Source: Promethearchaeota archaeon (lineage in GTDB: Archaea > Asgardarchaeota > Lokiarchaeia > Sigyniarchaeales > SOKP01). Taken from it: a DNA stretch of 49,631 bases. Both the position numbers and the translations under genes were made by a program. Below the pieces are notes generated by a model that was given only the letters and a program-made list of their open reading frames with translations, had not been told where the DNA came from and made no database searches. Of this stretch, positions 1-7,244 are shown piece by piece. Numbering within the stretch: position 1 is the first letter of the stretch; every line of letters begins with the position of its first letter. Location: the NCBI GenBank assembly GCA_029838195.1, contig JALGVJ010000028.1, positions 1 to 49,631 on the forward strand. Direction: 5' to 3'.

Positions 1-128
1 CTCTTTTATTTTTGATTCGGGACCTAAATACCTCTGCCAGATTCTAGTTGGCTTTCCGTTAATTCTTGCAGTCTCTTCCAGGTAGAGATATACGTTTCCT
101 TTAATTTTTTTTTTACTAAATGGACCAT
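1..128 (-). mobile_element. 5' end of a transposase gene, partial, probably frameshifted
   Basis: Read on the minus strand, this stretch encodes a transposase-like N-terminus containing VYLYLEETARINGK, IWQRYLGP and then SKIKE at the window edge. That pattern (short basic start, Y-Y-L-x-E, R-x-NGK, Q-Y-L-G) is typical of the first 40 residues of IS1634/IS4-type transposases, and the rest lies outside the window. The only nearby ATG (minus strand, 128-126) is in a different frame: the two frames meet at a run of ten A (plus-strand T at 105-114), and one extra A or two fewer would join them. This is either a decayed copy, an assembly error in a homopolymer, or slippage-dependent expression. The family is an inference from a short stretch. 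Confidence 0.5.
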
Positions 129-195
129 TATATATAGTTAGTGTATACGACTATTTAAGCTTAGCGGTAAGGATCGTGACCATCACTTGACTTTC

Positions 196-246
196 CTTGT
201 CATGAAGATCAATGGTTGGTGTACACGGGCATTTTTTCATGACAAG
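196..246. repeat. Perfect 11-bp inverted repeat upstream of the transposase fragment
   Basis: CTTGTCATGAA at 196-206 is repeated in inverted orientation as TTCATGACAAG at 236-246, with a 29-nt spacer. It lies just upstream of the minus-strand transposase fragment. It could be part of an insertion-sequence end, a hairpin, or an operator. No target-site duplication can be assessed because the other end of the element is outside the window. Confidence 0.4.
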
Positions 247-677
247 ATAATGAACTCGCATGAATGCTTCTCCAAATCAAGAAACCCTAATTAAAGCTGA
301 TATTTTACGGCTAATTAGGACAAGTAAAATAATGTCGGTTTGAATATCAAAGCTAAATTTACAATTTCCTTTTTCTTTAAAAACTTATACCTGATAAGGA
401 ATCTTTCTCAATATTATTCCTTCTCCTTATCATTATAATTTTTAGTATTATTTCTGGGCATTATTTAAAGTATTTAGAAAAAACTTCAAAACCATAATGC
501 CAAAAGAATGCTTTATGAATCCATTCTTTCTAATAAAATAAGGATTTATGTTCCCATTTTAATCTATTTTTCTTCATGATGGTTATTTTCTTGAATTGAT
601 GAATAATTATTTTTATTGCTTATTATTATTTCATGAGTAATTAATATACATGATAAAAAAAATGATTTCATAATAAA
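247..677. other. AT-rich intergenic stretch without a recognisable gene
   Basis: No open frame with coding character was seen on either strand between the inverted repeat and the flavin reductase-like gene, and no tRNA-like motif was seen. The stretch is T- and A-rich and presumably holds the promoter of the downstream gene, although no TATA box stands out. Confidence 0.5.
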
Positions 678-1157
678 ATGTCTGAAAATAGAGTAGAAAT
701 AAACCCTTATGATTACATGAACCATTTCATGAAAAGAGCAGCATTGCTCGTTTCCATGGGAAAGGATGGCAAACTAAACGTGATGGCGCTATTATGGAAA
801 ACTATTGGCGAATTATGGATGATTCCAGTTATAACCGTTGCTGTTTCACCCAGCCGTTATACTTTTGAACTTTTAACTAAAGGAGTAAAAGAATTCACGG
901 TGAACATCCCCTCAGATCGAAATGAGCATGCGATTGATACGTGTGGCACGTTGTCTGGAAGAAACACCGATAAATTTAAAGAGGCGGGTCTTGAAGTCAT
1001 TGAAGGAAAAAGAACGTCTGTACCTACGATTAAAGATTCCGATTTAGCGTACGAGTGTCAAATTGTCCATGAAGCCGATTCTGGATCCATGGCTAGTCAT
1101 CATTTATTTTTCGGGAAAATTCTCACGGCTTATGCCTCGAAAGAAATAATTAACTAA
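678..1157 (+). CDS. Flavin reductase-like (FMN-binding split barrel) protein
   Basis: This 159-aa soluble protein has the layout of the flavin reductase-like/DIM6-NTAB family: an N-terminal NVMALLW strand, an 'I-T-V-A-V-S-P-S-R-Y-T' segment, a 'KEFTVNIP' strand and a 'GTLSGRNTDKF' loop that lines the flavin pocket. Family members bind FMN and either reduce free flavin with NAD(P)H or serve as flavoprotein electron carriers. The substrate cannot be read from sequence. The length is slightly short for the family (about 160-190 aa) but both ends look complete. It lies 122 bp before an FAD oxidoreductase on the same strand, so the two could be co-transcribed redox partners. A T-rich stretch follows the stop codon. 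Confidence 0.8.
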   Translation: MSENRVEINPYDYMNHFMKRAALLVSMGKDGKLNVMALLWKTIGELWMIPVITVAVSPSRYTFELLTKGVKEFTVNIPSDRNEHAIDTCGTLSGRNTDKFKEAGLEVIEGKRTSVPTIKDSDLAYECQIVHEADSGSMASHHLFFGKILTAYASKEIIN

Positions 1158-1279
1158 TTCACGCTTATTTTTTTATTATTTTTTCATTACAATTGTTTCT
1201 TTTTAAGAAAAGAAAAAAGTTTTTTAATTTTTATAAGATTTATCGAATTATAAATAATTTTATGAAGGAGAATAATATC

Positions 1280-2689
1280 GTGGAATTTATTGAAGAACTT
1301 CCGAAAAAAATTCCCATTATGGCCGAAACCGACGTTTTAGTGGTAGGAGGTGGTCCTGCGGGCATTGCTGCTGCATTATCGGCCTCTAGACAAGGTGTTA
1401 AAACAATTATTCTTGAGCGATATGGTTTTTTTGGTGGAGTGATTACTCAAGCCATGATAGGGACAATTGCTTGGTATCGATATGCTCAAACCGTGGATGC
1501 CGGAGGTATTCAAGAGGAAATTGAAAGAAAAGCGAAAGAAATGGGGGCTAGCATAGATATCATCGGAAACGTTAAAAACAAGGAAATGGTGGAAACTCTT
1601 GAAAAAGAGGGGTTGATGGTAAATGGTAAATCAACTTACGAAGTTTTGGATACGGAACTGTTTAAATACGTTATAGATGAGATGCTGCAAGAGTCTGGAG
1701 TAACACCTATATTACATTGCTGGGCTACGGATGCATTAATGGAAGGAGAAGTGATAAAAGGAGTAATCACGGAAAGCAAGTCGGGAAGACAAGCAATTTT
1801 AGCCAAGCGAGTTATTGATGCTACAGGAGATGCCGACATTGCATTTCATGCGGGTGCTCCATTTCGCAAAAACCCAAAAAACGAATTGATGGAAGTCACC
1901 ACGAATTTCGGATGTAGTGGCGTTAAAATTGGGAAATTTTTAATGTATATTTATTTAAATCCGGGTAAAATAGGAGATTGGGGAATGGGAGGTGAAACTG
2001 AGGGCTCTTCGGAATCTTTTAGTTCATACCTCGTTGAACCCTTTAAAAAAGCGAAAGAAGCAGGGGAAATTCCGAAAGATGTATTGTTAGAATCATATTG
2101 GGGATGTTATACGGACGCAGGCGAAATTCCTTCTTTAAATGCTGTTCACATGACAAACATAGATTGCACGGATGTATGGGATTTAACTAGAGCGGAAATT
2201 GAAGGAAGGAAACGCGTGGTGTGGGCACTCGAAGCATTACGTAAGTATACCCCTGGTTTTGAAAAAGCCCGTTTGAGAAATATAGGAACCTCTTTAGGCA
2301 CGCGAGAATCGAGAAAAATAATTGGAGAATATAATATTACCGAACACGATGTAAAAAATCAGGCGAGATTCGATGATTCAATAGGAATTTGCCCGGAGTT
2401 CGTGGATGGATATGGAGTTGCCATTTTACCCATAACAGGAAGATATTTTCAAGTTCCTTATAAAATAACTGTTCCCTTAAAAGTGGAAAATTTACTCGTT
2501 GCTGGACGGTGCGTGGCAGGAGATAAAATTTCTCATGCTGCCACGCGGCAGATGTGCTGTTGTATTGTTACGGGACAAGGTGCGGGTGTTGCGGCTGCAC
2601 AATCTATTAAAGAAGATGTCTATTGTCGAGAGGTAAATATTTCGAAAGTGCAAGAAATCTTAAAAGAGAAAGGAGTCCGTATAGACTAA
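1280..2689 (+). CDS. FAD-dependent oxidoreductase (FAD_oxidored family)
   Basis: The N-terminus carries a classic dinucleotide-binding Rossmann motif (VLVVGGGPAGIAAALSA, then ILERYGFFGG), and the C-terminal end has the second FAD contact (LLVAGRC... followed by the QMCCC and TGQGAG segments). This matches the FAD-dependent oxidoreductase family related to fumarate reductase-like and thiazole-type flavoproteins. The substrate is unknown. The open frame extends upstream to 1193, but that extension is AT-rich and lysine/phenylalanine-rich. I chose GTG at 1280 because AAGGAG (1265-1270) sits 9 nt before it and the flavin fold begins soon after; ATG at 1262 is the alternative. The paired cysteines near the C-terminus (QMCCC) may be redox active. 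It probably forms an operon with the preceding flavin reductase-like gene. Confidence 0.8.
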   Translation: MEFIEELPKKIPIMAETDVLVVGGGPAGIAAALSASRQGVKTIILERYGFFGGVITQAMIGTIAWYRYAQTVDAGGIQEEIERKAKEMGASIDIIGNVKNKEMVETLEKEGLMVNGKSTYEVLDTELFKYVIDEMLQESGVTPILHCWATDALMEGEVIKGVITESKSGRQAILAKRVIDATGDADIAFHAGAPFRKNPKNELMEVTTNFGCSGVKIGKFLMYIYLNPGKIGDWGMGGETEGSSESFSSYLVEPFKKAKEAGEIPKDVLLESYWGCYTDAGEIPSLNAVHMTNIDCTDVWDLTRAEIEGRKRVVWALEALRKYTPGFEKARLRNIGTSLGTRESRKIIGEYNITEHDVKNQARFDDSIGICPEFVDGYGVAILPITGRYFQVPYKITVPLKVENLLVAGRCVAGDKISHAATRQMCCCIVTGQGAGVAAAQSIKEDVYCREVNISKVQEILKEKGVRID

Positions 2690-2730
2690 CCCATGGGTTT
2701 CAAGAAGGAAAATTGGCATGGATAAATTTA

Positions 2731-2755
2731 TTATTTTTTAAATTTATTTTTTTTA
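2731..2755 (+). terminator. T-rich stretch, probable archaeal terminator
   Basis: Two runs of six to eight T lie 40-65 nt after the FAD oxidoreductase stop codon, without a strong hairpin. This fits archaeal poly-T termination. No biochemical signature distinguishes it from ordinary AT richness. Confidence 0.35.
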
Positions 2756-2805
2756 CAAACGGATTTAAAAAAGAGTTCAATTAAAGATATAGAGGCGAAA
2801 TTTTA

Positions 2806-4239
2806 ATTTTAGAGCCACTGGTATTAAATTGTAGTGAATGCAATCGAGTATTTCAATTCCAAGTTATTAAGTATAGATGTCCCAAATGTGGGGGATTATT
2901 ATGGTACAGGCCAGATCTTGAAAAAATCGACCCTCGCTTCCTAAAACAAAGAGATATACGGAATTTTTGGGATTTTAAAGGGATCCTACCGAAAATTCGA
3001 AAGGAATTCATGATTTCTTTAGGAGAGGGGGCCACGCCTTGTAAATCTTCCAAAAATTTAGGGACCATTTTGGGAATAAAACATTTATTTTTAAAGGACG
3101 AAATTCAGAATCCCACAAATTCTTTTAAAGATCGCACGGCAGCATTATTAATTTCTCATGCGAGAAGCTGGAAATTTCGAAAGGTAATATGTGCATCCAA
3201 TGGAAATCAAGGGGCTTCTATTGCCGCCTATACTTCTCTTGAAGGAATGGGGTGCTTGAATATCATTCCTGAAGAGGTGGATGTTGGTAAAAAGGCGCAA
3301 ATGATTGCCTATAATTCAAAAATACTTGCAAGAGGAAAAACTGTTGATGATGCATTAGAAGAGGCTTTAAAAGAAAAATATATGAAAAAATATTATCAGT
3401 GTACTCCGGAATTTAATCCCTTGACTCTTGAAGGAGAAAAAACCATCGCTCATGAAATATTTATCCAAATTGGCTTGCCGGACTGGGTTATCATCCCAAT
3501 GGGAAGCGGCGGTTTATTAATAAGCATTTGGAAAGGATTTAAAGAGCTTTTAGAATTAGATTTAATCACGGAGATGCCTAAACTTGTAGGAGTTCAATCT
3601 CAAGCATGTGCCCCCATAGTAAATAGTTTTCATGAGAATGATCTTAATTATAAAAAAAATCCCTTGACCCTTAAGTCTCAAGCATTAGGGATAATGGTTA
3701 AAAAACCAATTTATCAAAATCTTGTCGTGAAGGCATTGAAAGAAAATCGCGGAGTGGCTTTAGCAATTCCCGAAAATCTAATTTTAACTTCTGAGGCAGA
3801 ACTTGCAAGAAATGAAGGAATCTTTGCCGAACCTGCTTCTGTATTGACGATTGCTGCATTACGAATGTTAATCCAAGAGGGAACTATTCATGAAGATGAT
3901 AAAGTTGCTTGCCTAATCACCGGGAGCGGTCTAAAAACACCCCATGTATTGGAAGCCTTATCTTCAAGGACTAAAACGGCCGGATTTGGAGGGATCCTCA
4001 GTACAAAATTAAAAATATTATCTCAAATCTCATTATCTAATCAAACAGGCATTTATGGAGCTAAATTGAAAGAAGTAATGGGCACCATTTCGTTACCTGC
4101 TATATATCAACATCTTAAGGAGTTAGAATCGAAAAATCTCATCTATAGAAAAAAAAAAGGGAAAAATGTTTATTATTTCATTTCGGAAAAAGGGCAGAAA
4201 GTCCTTGAAGCATTGGAAATACTAATTAACTTGCTTTAA
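2806..4239 (+). CDS. thrC: Threonine synthase with zinc ribbon and C-terminal winged helix; apparent ATT start
   Basis: A PLP fold-type II enzyme that converts O-phosphohomoserine to threonine. 'NSFKDRTAALL' holds the Schiff-base lysine, and 'ASNGNQGASIAAY' and 'GSGGLL' form the phosphate and PLP loops. From the first ATG (3010) the protein would lack its start; the same frame continues upstream and encodes the family's N-terminal zinc ribbon (CSEC...CPKCGG) up to a stop at 2782-2784. No ATG, GTG or TTG exists in that extension. ATT at 2806 lies 7 nt after AGGCGA (2793-2798) and is the likeliest start; CTG at 2818 is possible. After the catalytic domain (to about residue 395) comes a winged helix-turn-helix of some 80 residues (ISLPAIYQHLKELESKNLI, then a KKGKNVYYF wing), suggesting DNA binding or dimerisation. 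Catalytic assignment is firm; exact substrate within the family is inferred. Confidence 0.85.
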   Translation: MLEPLVLNCSECNRVFQFQVIKYRCPKCGGLLWYRPDLEKIDPRFLKQRDIRNFWDFKGILPKIRKEFMISLGEGATPCKSSKNLGTILGIKHLFLKDEIQNPTNSFKDRTAALLISHARSWKFRKVICASNGNQGASIAAYTSLEGMGCLNIIPEEVDVGKKAQMIAYNSKILARGKTVDDALEEALKEKYMKKYYQCTPEFNPLTLEGEKTIAHEIFIQIGLPDWVIIPMGSGGLLISIWKGFKELLELDLITEMPKLVGVQSQACAPIVNSFHENDLNYKKNPLTLKSQALGIMVKKPIYQNLVVKALKENRGVALAIPENLILTSEAELARNEGIFAEPASVLTIAALRMLIQEGTIHEDDKVACLITGSGLKTPHVLEALSSRTKTAGFGGILSTKLKILSQISLSNQTGIYGAKLKEVMGTISLPAIYQHLKELESKNLIYRKKKGKNVYYFISEKGQKVLEALEILINLL

Positions 4240-4261
4240 AAGATTAGAAAAAAAAAATTAA

Positions 4262-4876
4262 TTAATCATCCATTAAATAAATCTTAGAAAATGCTTGAGG
4301 GAACGTATCTATAATTCTTTTTCGGGTAGAACCGATGAAAATGCAAGCAATTGTTGCACCTAATCCTAATTGAATGATCCCATTGAAAATAAATTCGTAA
4401 AATGCTGCAGGAACACCAAATAGCATGATCTCATACAAAAAATATCCAAACACCATTACTAAGCCACCACAAATCACGGCTACGATATCTCGTATTTTTA
4501 ATTTTGAATGGTTAATTCGAGGATGAGAGATCATTCCTACGATGAAACCTTCTAATCCTTTAATAATCAAGGTAGCTGGGGCATAAATGGGATATCCAAG
4601 AAGAAGGTCTGCTAAAGCTGAACCTATTCCTCCAGCTAGCCCTCCAATAAGAGGACCTAATAGCATTCCCGTGATCATGACACCCGCATCACCAATATTA
4701 ATAAATCCTTGAGTTGCCGGAATTGGAATAGAAATGATCATTGTTAAAACGCAATTCATGGCAGCAAAAATCCCAATCATGGCAATATTCATGCTATTAG
4801 TTGGAAAAAGATAACCAAAAAAATGTTTAGCCTGGGTTTTAAACTCTTTTTCTTCTTTAATTGCTTCTTGATCCAT
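4262..4876 (-). CDS. ECF transporter S component (substrate-binding membrane protein)
   Basis: A 204-aa integral membrane protein with about five or six hydrophobic segments. The stretches MNIAMIGIFAAMNCVLTM, INIGDAGVMITGMLLGP, GGLAGGIGSALADLLLGYP and ATLIIKGLEGFIVG are typical of the S-component superfamily of energy-coupling-factor vitamin transporters. The S component captures the vitamin or metal and works with an EcfA/EcfT module, which is not in this window, so a shared module is likely. The substrate cannot be assigned. The gene is convergent with thrC and is preceded by two copies of a 22-bp near-identical element that overlap the presumed TATA box and transcription start, suggesting that it is repressed when the vitamin is abundant. 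Confidence 0.85.
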   Translation of the reverse strand: MDQEAIKEEKEFKTQAKHFFGYLFPTNSMNIAMIGIFAAMNCVLTMIISIPIPATQGFINIGDAGVMITGMLLGPLIGGLAGGIGSALADLLLGYPIYAPATLIIKGLEGFIVGMISHPRINHSKLKIRDIVAVICGGLVMVFGYFLYEIMLFGVPAAFYEFIFNGIIQLGLGATIACIFIGSTRKRIIDTFPQAFSKIYLMDD

Positions 4877-4895
4877 GATTTCTCAGTTTTATTTA

Positions 4896-4943
4896 TATCT
4901 AGGTTATGACTTATATATGTTTATCTAGGTTATAACTTATATA
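4896..4943 (-). promoter_or_regulatory. Tandem 22-bp repeat, candidate operator of the ECF S-component gene
   Basis: Two direct copies of a 22-bp element lie at 4896-4917 and 4922-4943, 26 bp apart start to start and differing at one position (plus-strand core CTAGGTTATGACTTATATA against CTAGGTTATAACTTATATA). The second copy contains the perfect palindrome GTTATAAC. It also overlaps a good archaeal TATA box (minus-strand ATTTATATAA, 4946-4937), and the first copy falls about where transcription would start. A repressor bound to both would block TBP/TFB and RNA polymerase. The regulator is unknown. Confidence 0.6.
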
Positions 4944-5119
4944 AATTTTTTGGTTTTTACATCATCCCACTAAATTTTATAAATTCAAGGACAGCTCAGT
5001 ATTTTCTGGGGCAAATCAATTTATTTTAAAGAATTTTTCATTTTAGTATCTCGTTGTTTTTATTCTACCAAGAGAGATAAAGTATAAAACCTTTAATTCT
5101 TTTTAATTTGTGATTTACC

Positions 5120-6256
5120 GTGATAGATTACCATTTCAATAAGGAAAAAGGGTGTCCATTAAAATTATTCACGCCTGGTCCTATACAAGTTCCGGATCGC
5201 GTGCTTGAAGCTTTGGCAAGGCCAAACGATACACATCGCTCGGAAGCCTATGAAGAGATGCATCAGATTGCTGTGGAAGGACTTAAGAAATTATTATACA
5301 CGGAAAATGAATGTTTTATAATGACATGCAGTGCAACGGGTATCATGGAAGCGTGCGTGCGAAATCTATTGGATAAAGATGAAAAAGGTCTTTTTTTCTC
5401 CATTGGAGCTTTTGGAGATAGATGGTACAATGTAGGACTCGATAATGGAAAAAATGCAATTAAATCAAGTGTAGAATGGGGAATGGCATTAAAACCTGAA
5501 TTCGTGAAAGAAATATTATCAAAAGATAAATACTCTGTCGTTTTTCTCCAATCAAATGAAACTTCCACGGGAGTATATAATCCCATTTATGAAATTGTAC
5601 CTATAATTAAAGACTATGGGGCATTAGTTTGCGTGGATGCGACTTCCTCAATGGCCGGAGTAAAAATCGAAGTTGATAAATTAGAAATTGATGTGTGCTT
5701 GGCTTCTGTTCAAAAATGTTTAGCACTTCCCCCTGGATTAGCAGTATGTTCTGTTTCAGAGAAGGCCCTTGAAAAAACAAAAACCGTAAAAAATCGGGGC
5801 CATTATTTTGATTTCCTTACTTATTTAAAGAAAAATAAGAGCCACCAAACTCCGAACACGCCTTCCATCCCTCAAATCAGAGGACTGATTGTTCAATTAG
5901 ATTATATATTAAAAGAAGAAGGACTGGAGAAGAGATTTGAAAGGCATGAGAGATTAGGAAAGCGAACGAGGATGTGGGCTCGGGATATGGCTCTCGAAAT
6001 GTTCTCGGAACGAAATTATGAATCGAATACGGTCTCTACAATGAAAAATACCTTACAGATTGAATGTGCGGAAATGGTCCAAAAATTATTGTTAAAAGGT
6101 TACCGTATAACCAATGGATATGGCCCTTTAGCAAATAAAACTTTTAGAATCGGACACATGGGAGAGATACAATTAAAAGATCTTGAAGAAATGTTAAAAG
6201 TTCTGACAGATATCATTGCTGACTTACGATTAGAAAAATTAAATCAAAATAAATAA
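5120..6256 (+). CDS. Class V aminotransferase (alanine-glyoxylate / serine-pyruvate type)
   Basis: This 378-aa PLP enzyme has the fold-type I class V layout: LFTPGPIQVPDRVLEALA at the start, 'HRSEAYEEMH', the PLP ring contact 'CSATGIMEA', the 'SNETSTGVYNP' segment, 'VDATSSMAG' (the aspartate that contacts the PLP nitrogen), and 'SVQKCLALPPGLA' with the Schiff-base lysine. A late 'FRIGHMGEI' matches the family's substrate-arginine motif. These are the hallmarks of alanine-glyoxylate, serine-glyoxylate and related aminotransferases; amino donor and acceptor are not resolved. Translation starts at GTG; 'GTGA' lies 6 nt upstream, and a TATA-like AGTATAAAAC lies about 30-40 nt before. It is transcribed away from the ECF gene and seems monocistronic. 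Confidence 0.85.
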   Translation: MIDYHFNKEKGCPLKLFTPGPIQVPDRVLEALARPNDTHRSEAYEEMHQIAVEGLKKLLYTENECFIMTCSATGIMEACVRNLLDKDEKGLFFSIGAFGDRWYNVGLDNGKNAIKSSVEWGMALKPEFVKEILSKDKYSVVFLQSNETSTGVYNPIYEIVPIIKDYGALVCVDATSSMAGVKIEVDKLEIDVCLASVQKCLALPPGLAVCSVSEKALEKTKTVKNRGHYFDFLTYLKKNKSHQTPNTPSIPQIRGLIVQLDYILKEEGLEKRFERHERLGKRTRMWARDMALEMFSERNYESNTVSTMKNTLQIECAEMVQKLLLKGYRITNGYGPLANKTFRIGHMGEIQLKDLEEMLKVLTDIIADLRLEKLNQNK

Positions 6257-6345
6257 AAGTAAAAAGTAAAAAAGGACCGTTCTTTTACCTGATTTAAGAT
6301 TGGTTAAGAATGGAACTGTTCTTGCTTCTTTTTGGATTTACGTGT

Positions 6346-6756
6346 TTAAACTTTATCTAAAACGAGTAATTTAGGTAGCTTCAACAATAATCTAAGGTTT
6401 CTTCCCGTCGTGCCCTTATTAAATCTTAATTTTCTCAAACCAAATTTATTTTTTTTCAAGAGCATGTGTAAAATCGAATATTGGCCATTTGAAAAATATA
6501 ACAGATCTTCGGGATCTGCCATTATTTCTAAGTCAAAAACATCCAATTTCCCTCGTTCTAAATTAAATTCTCCCTCACCAGCAGTGAGATTTACCCAAAA
6601 ATAATAATCCTTCTCAAGTTGCAAGCCTATATTAACTCGCGCTTTAAACGTTTGTAATAATTTATGATTTTTTGGATTTCGTTTTTTATCAATAATAATA
6701 CTGTCAATTACCGCCTTAAAAGTTGAAAACAAGTTTTCTTTTTCGGCTTCTTCCAA
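6346..6756 (-). CDS. Small SCP2-like (sterol carrier protein 2 fold) protein
   Basis: I do not recognise this protein with certainty. The C-terminal half has the SCP2 pattern: an alternating strand region, then 'ADPEDLLYFSNGQYSILHMLLKK', a 'LRKLRFNKG' strand and the closing helix 'LLLKLPKLL'. SCP2-fold proteins bind lipids or other hydrophobic ligands in a tunnel. No catalytic residues are evident, and there is no signal peptide or membrane segment. The frame opens at GTG 6765, but AGGTGA (6767-6762) covers that codon and stands 5 nt before TTG 6756, so TTG is the better start (136 aa). A TATA box (minus strand CTATATAAATT, about 6806-6796) gives a 5' leader of roughly 20 nt. Confidence 0.55.
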   Translation of the reverse strand: MEEAEKENLFSTFKAVIDSIIIDKKRNPKNHKLLQTFKARVNIGLQLEKDYYFWVNLTAGEGEFNLERGKLDVFDLEIMADPEDLLYFSNGQYSILHMLLKKNKFGLRKLRFNKGTTGRNLRLLLKLPKLLVLDKV

Positions 6757-6765
6757 TCTCCTCAC

Positions 6766-7244
6766 CTCATATTTTCAATCATTTCTGAAAGATTTTAAAT
6801 TTATATAGAAGTTAATTTTTATTAAATAAAAATTTTCAACATTAAATATGGAAAAATAATTTTATTCTTTTTTAAATATCGATGCAAAGATAAGATTTTA
6901 AGGATACCTTACGCAAATATGAATAACAATAAATTGTATTCCCGGTTTTAACTAAAACAATTACTTAAAATCGAAAAATTTCAGCGACCAAGGCGAATGT
7001 TGTAGTAAGTAAAAAATCTTTTTTTTTCTCGTGCTGGCTGAACAAGCTATTTTCCCCGGCTCAATTACTTTCTCTTAATTTAATTAAGATGAGATATTCT
7101 TTCAAATGAGAATATTTCCATTTGCAGAGTAAATGATATGAATATTATTGATTCTGGGATTAACATTTTTCTAAATCGAAAAATATAATTTTTTTATCTT
7201 ATACCATTGAAATAAATTTAAAAATTCTGATAAGATCGAAGCTA
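6766..7244. other. Divergent intergenic region (about 480 bp)
   Basis: This AT-rich spacer separates the divergently transcribed SCP2-like and LRR genes. Near the left end is the minus-strand TATA box at about 6796-6806 that serves the SCP2-like gene. No open frame with coding character, no tRNA and no strong hairpin were seen in the rest. An AAATAAATTTAAAAA tract at about 7209-7223 could serve as a weak TATA region for the LRR gene. Confidence 0.5.

Noticed and set aside
3010..4239. Threonine synthase starting at ATG 3010
   Set aside because: It would lose the zinc ribbon and the beginning of the catalytic domain that are encoded in the same frame upstream.
6287..6331. Strong terminator hairpin after the aminotransferase
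   Set aside because: AAGAA and TTCTT can pair around a short loop, but the helix is only 5 bp with AT pairs and is weak.
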